The notes beneath the pieces are model-generated. The model saw nothing but the letters and a program-made list of their open reading frames with translations, was not told the origin of the DNA and did not search any database. A DNA stretch of 64,000 nucleotides from Pseudomonas viridiflava (GTDB taxonomy: Bacteria > Pseudomonadota > Gammaproteobacteria > Pseudomonadales > Pseudomonadaceae), in contig NZ_UUPU01000033.1 in NCBI RefSeq assembly GCF_900591205.1, positions 1-64,000 of the forward strand, read 5' to 3'. Of the stretch, positions 59,785-64,000 are shown piece by piece. The translations under genes were made by a program, and so were the position numbers. The stretch's first letter is position 1. Every line of letters starts with the position of its first letter.

Positions 59785-60552
59785 CTACACGTAGGTCGCC
59801 GCCAACCCGCCGTCCACCGGCAGATTGACTCCGTTGACCCAGCGCGCAGCGTCCGAACAAAGGAAGGCGATCACCGCCGCCACCTCATCAGCCAGCGCCG
59901 GCCGGGTCATGCGCTGGCTGTCCGCGGCCACCCGCTCCGGCCCGAGCATGCTCACAAAATCGCCGAGAATCGGGGTAAACACCGGCCCCGGCGCGACGCA
60001 GTTGATGCGCACCGAGTGGTCGCGAAACCAGCCTTGGGATTGCTGGAAGCTCCACACGATCAGCGCCTCCTTGAAGTACTGATAACAGCTGCCCTGCTCC
60101 ACCGGATTGGCCGCCAGCCACTGCTGCCCGGCCCCGAAGCTTTGCGTCGCGGCCAGGGCCTTGTGCAGCTCCAGGCGTTGCGGCCATTGCGCACCGAGCA
60201 CCGAGGCGACATTGACGATGCTGCCGCCCGCCGGCATGCGCGGCAGCAGCGATTGAGTCAGGTGCCGCAACCCCAGGTAATTGACCGTGGCCACCGCTTG
60301 CACGGACGCCGTACCGGGCACCCCGGCAATGTTGCACAACCCATCGACCCGCGCCGGCAGGCGCGCCACAAGGGCATCAATGCTGACAGGGTCGCCCAGG
60401 TCAGCCTGGAAGAAGCCATCCAGGGTCAGTTGCGGTTCATGGCGATCAACACCGATCACCGTCGCGCCCTGGAAACGCGCCAGCCGCGCCAGCTCGGCGC
60501 CAATGCCTGAAGCGACACCGGTGACGATCAAGGTTTTGTTCTGCAGGTTCAT
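59785..60552 (-). CDS. calA: Coniferyl-alcohol dehydrogenase
   Basis: A 255-aa short-chain dehydrogenase oxidising coniferyl alcohol to coniferyl aldehyde. It has the cofactor loop TGVASGIGAE, the catalytic YQYFK (YxxxK), and blocks characteristic of CalA from Pseudomonas: DGLCNIAGVPGTA, CVAPGPVFTPIL and a C-terminus ending GGLAATYV. ATG 60552 has GAGGG about 8 nt upstream and yields the same length as known CalA. It lies downstream of an aldehyde dehydrogenase under a sigma-54 promoter. Confidence 0.9.
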   Translation of the reverse strand: MNLQNKTLIVTGVASGIGAELARLARFQGATVIGVDRHEPQLTLDGFFQADLGDPVSIDALVARLPARVDGLCNIAGVPGTASVQAVATVNYLGLRHLTQSLLPRMPAGGSIVNVASVLGAQWPQRLELHKALAATQSFGAGQQWLAANPVEQGSCYQYFKEALIVWSFQQSQGWFRDHSVRINCVAPGPVFTPILGDFVSMLGPERVAADSQRMTRPALADEVAAVIAFLCSDAARWVNGVNLPVDGGLAATYV

Positions 60553-60625
60553 GTTCAAGCCCTCTTGTTTTTGTATAGGCATGCGTGGATCAAACCGATG
60601 AGCCAGGGCTCAGAACGTTCAGCGC

Positions 60626-62101
60626 TCAGAACGGATAGCCGGGCGCTGTATTTTTCACGGTTACCCACTGCCACTGGCTGTACTCGTCCCAGTCGGCCGG
60701 CCCGCCAACGCTGCCGCCATTGCCGGAGGCGCCACGCCCGCCGAACGGGTTGCTGCATTCGTCGGCCACGGTCTGGTCGTTGATGTGCAGCAGGCCGCAA
60801 TCAAGCCGCTCGCCGATGGCCATGGCGCGTCCGACCGACGGCGAGATGATGGCGGCCGCGAGGCCGTACTCAGTGCGGTTGGCCAGCTCGATGGCCTCCT
60901 CGTCCGTGGCGAAACTGACCACCGTGGCCACCGGGCCGAAAATTTCATCCTCAAAGGCGCGCATGCCCGGACGCACCCCACTAAGCACGGTGGGCTGATA
61001 GAACAACCGGTCATATTCACCGCCCGCCTCCAACCGGGCGCCCGCTTGCAGGCTGTCGCTGACGATCTCGTGCACACGCTGCAATTGCCGTTGGTTGATC
61101 AATGGGCCGAGCGTGGCTTCACCCCGGGCGGCATTGCCTACGGTCAATGCCCGTGCCTTGTCCACCAACTTGCGCGTGAGGCTGGCGGCAATAGATTCAT
61201 GGGCGAGAATCAAGCCAGTCGCCATGCAGATTTGCCCCTGGTGCAGCCAGGCGCCCCAGGCCGCATTGCTCGCGGCCAAGTCGAGGTCGGCGTCTTCGAG
61301 AATGATCAGCGGGTTTTTGCCGCCCAGCTCCAGCGCAACTTTTTTCAGGTGTCGCCCGGCCACTTCAGCGACTTTGCGCCCCGCTGCGGTAGAGCCGGTG
61401 AAAGCAATCATCCGCACATTGGGATCACGGCACAGTGCCTCGCCCACCGGCGCAGCGCCGGGCAACACCTGCAACAGACCCTTGGGCAGGCCCGCCTCCT
61501 CGAACAGCCGGGCGATGAGAAAGCCACCGCTGACCGGCGTCTGTGGGTCGGGCTTGAGCACTACCGCATTGCCCGCCGCCAACGCCGGTGCCACCGAGCG
61601 CAGCGACAGGATCAGCGGGAAATTGAACGGCGAAATCACCCCGACCACGCCATGCGGCTGACGCCGTGCATAGGACAGCCGCCCTGCCGCACTGGGCAGC
61701 ACCACCCCGTGAGGTTGAGACAACAACCCCGCCGCCTGATGCAGCAGCACAATCGCTTCGCGCACTTCGTGTTCGCCCTTGAACAACGCGCCGCCGGTTT
61801 CCCGGGCGACATACAGCGCCAACTCGGCGAAGGACTGTTGAGCCAGGTCCGCCGCCCTGCGAAACACCTCGGCGCGTTCCCGTGGGCCGAGTGCGGCCCA
61901 CGCCGGCTGCGCCAGGGCCGCGCTGCGGCTGGCGACGGCGATGTCGGCCGGGTTGGCCATGGCGCAGCGCATCAGGGGCTCGCCGGTGGCGGGTTCGATC
62001 ACCGCGATCACGGATCCCGAGGTGGGTATCCAATCGCCGTTGAACAGGCATTCGGACCCAATGGCCCGTTGTAGAAAGTGGGTGGTTTCAGACAGTGGCA
62101 T
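60626..62101 (-). CDS. Aromatic aldehyde dehydrogenase (benzaldehyde dehydrogenase-like)
   Basis: A 491-aa NAD-dependent aldehyde dehydrogenase. The catalytic Cys is in HQGQICMATGLIL, the Glu in LELGGKNPLII, and the cofactor site in FTGSTAAGRK. It resembles the XylC benzaldehyde dehydrogenase group rather than the CalB coniferyl-aldehyde dehydrogenase, yet sits before calA, so coniferyl aldehyde to ferulate is the expected reaction. ATG 62101 has GGGAG 5 nt upstream. First gene of the sigma-54 operon. Confidence 0.87.
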   Translation of the reverse strand: MPLSETTHFLQRAIGSECLFNGDWIPTSGSVIAVIEPATGEPLMRCAMANPADIAVASRSAALAQPAWAALGPRERAEVFRRAADLAQQSFAELALYVARETGGALFKGEHEVREAIVLLHQAAGLLSQPHGVVLPSAAGRLSYARRQPHGVVGVISPFNFPLILSLRSVAPALAAGNAVVLKPDPQTPVSGGFLIARLFEEAGLPKGLLQVLPGAAPVGEALCRDPNVRMIAFTGSTAAGRKVAEVAGRHLKKVALELGGKNPLIILEDADLDLAASNAAWGAWLHQGQICMATGLILAHESIAASLTRKLVDKARALTVGNAARGEATLGPLINQRQLQRVHEIVSDSLQAGARLEAGGEYDRLFYQPTVLSGVRPGMRAFEDEIFGPVATVVSFATDEEAIELANRTEYGLAAAIISPSVGRAMAIGERLDCGLLHINDQTVADECSNPFGGRGASGNGGSVGGPADWDEYSQWQWVTVKNTAPGYPF

Positions 62102-62165
62102 GGCAACTCCCGGTTCTTGTAATTGTCATCGTCTGCACAGGGTGCAAACGCCGCATAAAGCCTTG

Positions 62166-62181
62166 AGCAAAGGCTGTGCCG
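62166..62181 (-). promoter_or_regulatory. Sigma-54 promoter of the aldehyde dehydrogenase-calA operon
   Basis: On the minus strand CGGCACAGCCTTTGCT matches TGGCACRNNNNTTGCW at all positions but the first, with the GG and GC exactly 10 bases apart. It lies 65 nt upstream of ATG 62101, and a sigma-54 activator gene is divergent from it. Confidence 0.85.
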
Positions 62182-62291
62182 CCGACACACAACGACGCTG
62201 ACATAAACCATCGAAGGCTCTGGGACGCGGCCTGCCGCGTGCGGTTCATAGATGCTGCGTCGAACGCCTGCAAAAACCGCGGTCCTGGCAC

Positions 62292-62306
62292 TTGTTCAAT
62301 TGATAA
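62292..62306. promoter_or_regulatory. Candidate upstream activating site for the XylR-like regulator
   Basis: TTGTTCAATTGATAA resembles the XylR/DmpR site built from TTGATCAA half-sites. It is about 125 bp upstream of the -12 element, in the normal range for a sigma-54 activator, and also 66 nt before the regulator gene, where it could serve autoregulation. Confidence 0.55.
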
Positions 62307-62371
62307 GGTTATGTTTAATAACTATCTGAGCAGTTACTCATATCGAACACTCGCTTTGCAGGGGCATAACA

Positions 62372-64000
62372 ATGACTAATCCCCACAGCGCGCTGCCCGA
62401 CGACCGGGTGGCCACCGCGCACTATCATCCACGCGGTGACAGCCGCCAACTCAGTGACAGCAGCTCGCCCACACCGGCGGAGCTGACCGACTGCCTGTTC
62501 TTTTCTCCCGAAGACGGACGTATCTGGCTCAACGATCAACGCATGTTGTTGCTGCACAGTTCGTCGTTCGGCGCCCTGCGTGCAGAGGTCATCGAGCGCC
62601 TCGGACTGGAGCAGGCTCGCGGCCTGTTTACCCGCACCGGTTATGCCTCCGGCGCACGGGATGCGCGCTTGATACGCGAGCGCTGGCCGCAGGCCGATGC
62701 CGCCGCGGTGTTTCGCGCCGGGACACACCTGCACACCCTTGAAGGCATGACCAAGGTCGAACCGCTGCATTTCAAGTTCGATGCCGACTCGGGGTTCTAT
62801 GAAGGGGAATTCCTCTGGCACCACTCCTGCGAAGCCGATGAGCATGTGGGCGCCTATGGCATCGGCCAAGACCCGGTGTGCTGGACTGAAACCGGCTATG
62901 CCATCGGTTTCGTCAGTGGCCTGTTCGGGCAAATGGTGATTTTCCGCGAGGTAGAATGCCGTGGCATGGGCCATCGCAGCTGCCGGGTGATCGGCAAGAC
63001 GGCCGAGCAATGGGGTGACGTCGAGCAGGACCTGCGCTACCTGAATGTGTCCCAGGCCGTCAGCGCCGCCGCCCTCGCCCCCACGCCCGACCACCCGGTA
63101 AGCCACAGCACCAGGGCCAGCCAGCCGCAAACGCTGGTGGGCGCGAGTGCAGCCTTCAACGCCGCGACGCAAGCCCTGCAACGTGTGGCGCTGACCCCGG
63201 CAACGGTGCTGATCAGCGGAGAGTCCGGGGTGGGCAAGGAGATGTTTGCGCGTCAGTTGCACCAGCTCAGTCGTCGCCATGACAACCCGTTTGTGGCGCT
63301 CAACTGCGCGGCGATTCCGGATAATTTGATCGAGGCCGAACTGTTCGGTGTCGAACGCGGCGCGTATACCGGCGCGACGCACTCGCGCCCCGGGCGTTTC
63401 GAGCGAGCCCAGGGCGGCACACTGTTTCTGGATGAAATCACCAGCCTCAGCCTGGGTGGGCAAAGCAAGTTATTGCGGGCCCTACAGGAGCGCGAAATCG
63501 AACGGGTCGGCGGGGTGCGCGGTATCAAAGTGGATGTGCGCGTAGTGGCCGCGACCAATATTGACCTGCGTAAAGCGGTGGCTGACGGTAGCTTTCGTGA
63601 AGACCTGTTCTACCGGTTGAATGTCTACCCCATCGCCCTGCCACCGCTGCGCGAACGCCGGGACGACATCCCGCTGCTGATCAACGCGTTCCTCACGCGC
63701 TTCTGCCAGGAGTACGCCCGCACGCCGGTGGGACTGACCATGCGCGCCCTGAAGGTGTTGCTGCGCTATGACTTCGCGGGCAATGTGCGCGAACTGCAAA
63801 ACCTGATCGAACGCGGTCTGATCGCCAGTGACGAAGGCCAAGCCATTGACCTGGTGCACCTGTTTCGCAACGAACCGATGCCGTCCGACCCCTATGGGCT
63901 GGACGACCACGGCAGCCTGTCAAACGCCGCACCGGCGCCCCGCCCAACACTGTTGGACACCCTCGGCCAGTTGGATCAGGGGTTTTCCATCGAGGGCCTG
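62372..64000 (+). CDS. XylR/DmpR-type sigma-54-dependent activator (3' end outside window)
   Basis: 543 residues are visible. An N-terminal XylR_N sensor (about 40-135) and a V4R domain (about 140-205, with [10 protein letters not shown]) are followed by a linker. The AAA+ domain has Walker A GESGVGKE (283-290), the sigma-54 contact loop GAYTGA (330-335) and Walker B GGTLFLDE (348-355), and the R-finger region [14 protein letters not shown]. The frame is open at the right edge, so the DNA-binding domain lies beyond it. XylR-type sensors bind aromatic effectors directly; coniferyl alcohol or an aromatic aldehyde is likely. It is divergent from the operon with the sigma-54 promoter. ATG 62372 is preceded by AGGGG about 8 nt away. 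Confidence 0.93.
   Translation, partial: MTNPHSALPDDRVATAHYHPRGDSRQLSDSSSPTPAELTDCLFFSPEDGRIWLNDQRMLLLHSSSFGALRAEVIERLGLEQARGLFTRTGYASGARDARLIRERWPQADAAAVFRAGTHLHTLEGMTKVEPLHFKFDADSGFYEGEFLWHHSCEADEHVGAYGIGQDPVCWTETGYAIGFVSGLFGQMVIFREVECRGMGHRSCRVIGKTAEQWGDVEQDLRYLNVSQAVSAAALAPTPDHPVSHSTRASQPQTLVGASAAFNAATQALQRVALTPATVLISGESGVGKEMFARQLHQLSRRHDNPFVALNCAAIPDNLIEAELFGVERGAYTGATHSRPGRFERAQGGTLFLDEITSLSLGGQSKLLRALQEREIERVGGVRGIKVDVRVVAATNIDLRKAVADGSFREDLFYRLNVYPIALPPLRERRDDIPLLINAFLTRFCQEYARTPVGLTMRALKVLLRYDFAGNVRELQNLIERGLIASDEGQAIDLVHLFRNEPMPSDPYGLDDHGSLSNAAPAPRPTLLDTLGQLDQGFSIEGL

Overview
This 64 kb window is chromosomal DNA of a gamma-proteobacterium, most likely a plant- or soil-associated member of the Pseudomonas fluorescens group. 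The reasons are the high-GC, tightly packed operons, REP-type repeats, OprD-family and KdgM-family porins, a FecI/FecR iron circuit, and a van/ferulate/coniferyl-alcohol gene set of the kind known from Pseudomonas. There are no rRNA or tRNA genes, no CRISPR array, and no transposase. Most genes read as complete; the last one runs off the right edge.

Layout. (1) 1-430: tandem 209-bp units that each carry an inverted pair of REP-like sequences. (2) 658-4710: an exported molybdenum hydroxylase of the isoquinoline 1-oxidoreductase type (2Fe-2S subunit, Tat-exported Mo subunit) with a tri-heme cytochrome c. (3) 4814-19116: a pectin/galacturonate locus with a GH28 polygalacturonase-like enzyme, a tautomerase-like protein, KdgD, a peptide-family ABC transporter with two paralogous binding proteins, an enolase-superfamily acid-sugar enzyme, a KdgM-type porin, uronate dehydrogenase and an FCD-type GntR regulator. 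Near-palindromic sites that fit this regulator class recur at its promoters. (4) 19348-20633: a coupled pair, a degenerate Fic protein and a HAD-like protein. (5) 20665-25575: pstSCAB, divergent from a polyphosphate kinase 2 gene. (6) 25606-44919: a complete iron-siderophore island. (7) 45053-64000: catabolism of lignin-type aromatics, namely vanAB/vanR, ech-vdh-fcs-aat-acd with a MarR regulator, an OprD porin, an aromatic-acid MFS importer, and a sigma-54-controlled coniferyl-alcohol operon.

The most interesting system is the siderophore island. Its enzymes match staphyloferrin-B logic: a ParB-like serine kinase candidate (SbnI-like), an O-phosphoserine-dependent synthase (SbnA-like), a PF03328 aldolase/citrate-lyase-family protein (the family of SbnG), a PLP decarboxylase (SbnH-like), an IucA/IucC synthetase and an MFS exporter. 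It differs in having only one NIS synthetase, an opine-dehydrogenase-family protein where SbnB would be expected, and an added class V aminotransferase-fold protein. Two closely related TonB receptors flank it, one with and one without a signalling domain. Both have the same 30-nt promoter-like element ending exactly 46 nt before the start codon, which suggests that the local FecI-type sigma factor drives both.

In the aromatic region the genes form a funnel: coniferyl alcohol to coniferyl aldehyde to ferulate, then feruloyl-CoA, vanillin, vanillate and protocatechuate. Three regulators appear to control it: a sigma-54 activator, a MarR repressor and VanR. Each has a convincing candidate DNA site next to its target promoter. 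Protocatechuate ring-cleavage genes and the 2,5-dioxopentanoate dehydrogenase that would finish galacturonate breakdown are not in the window.
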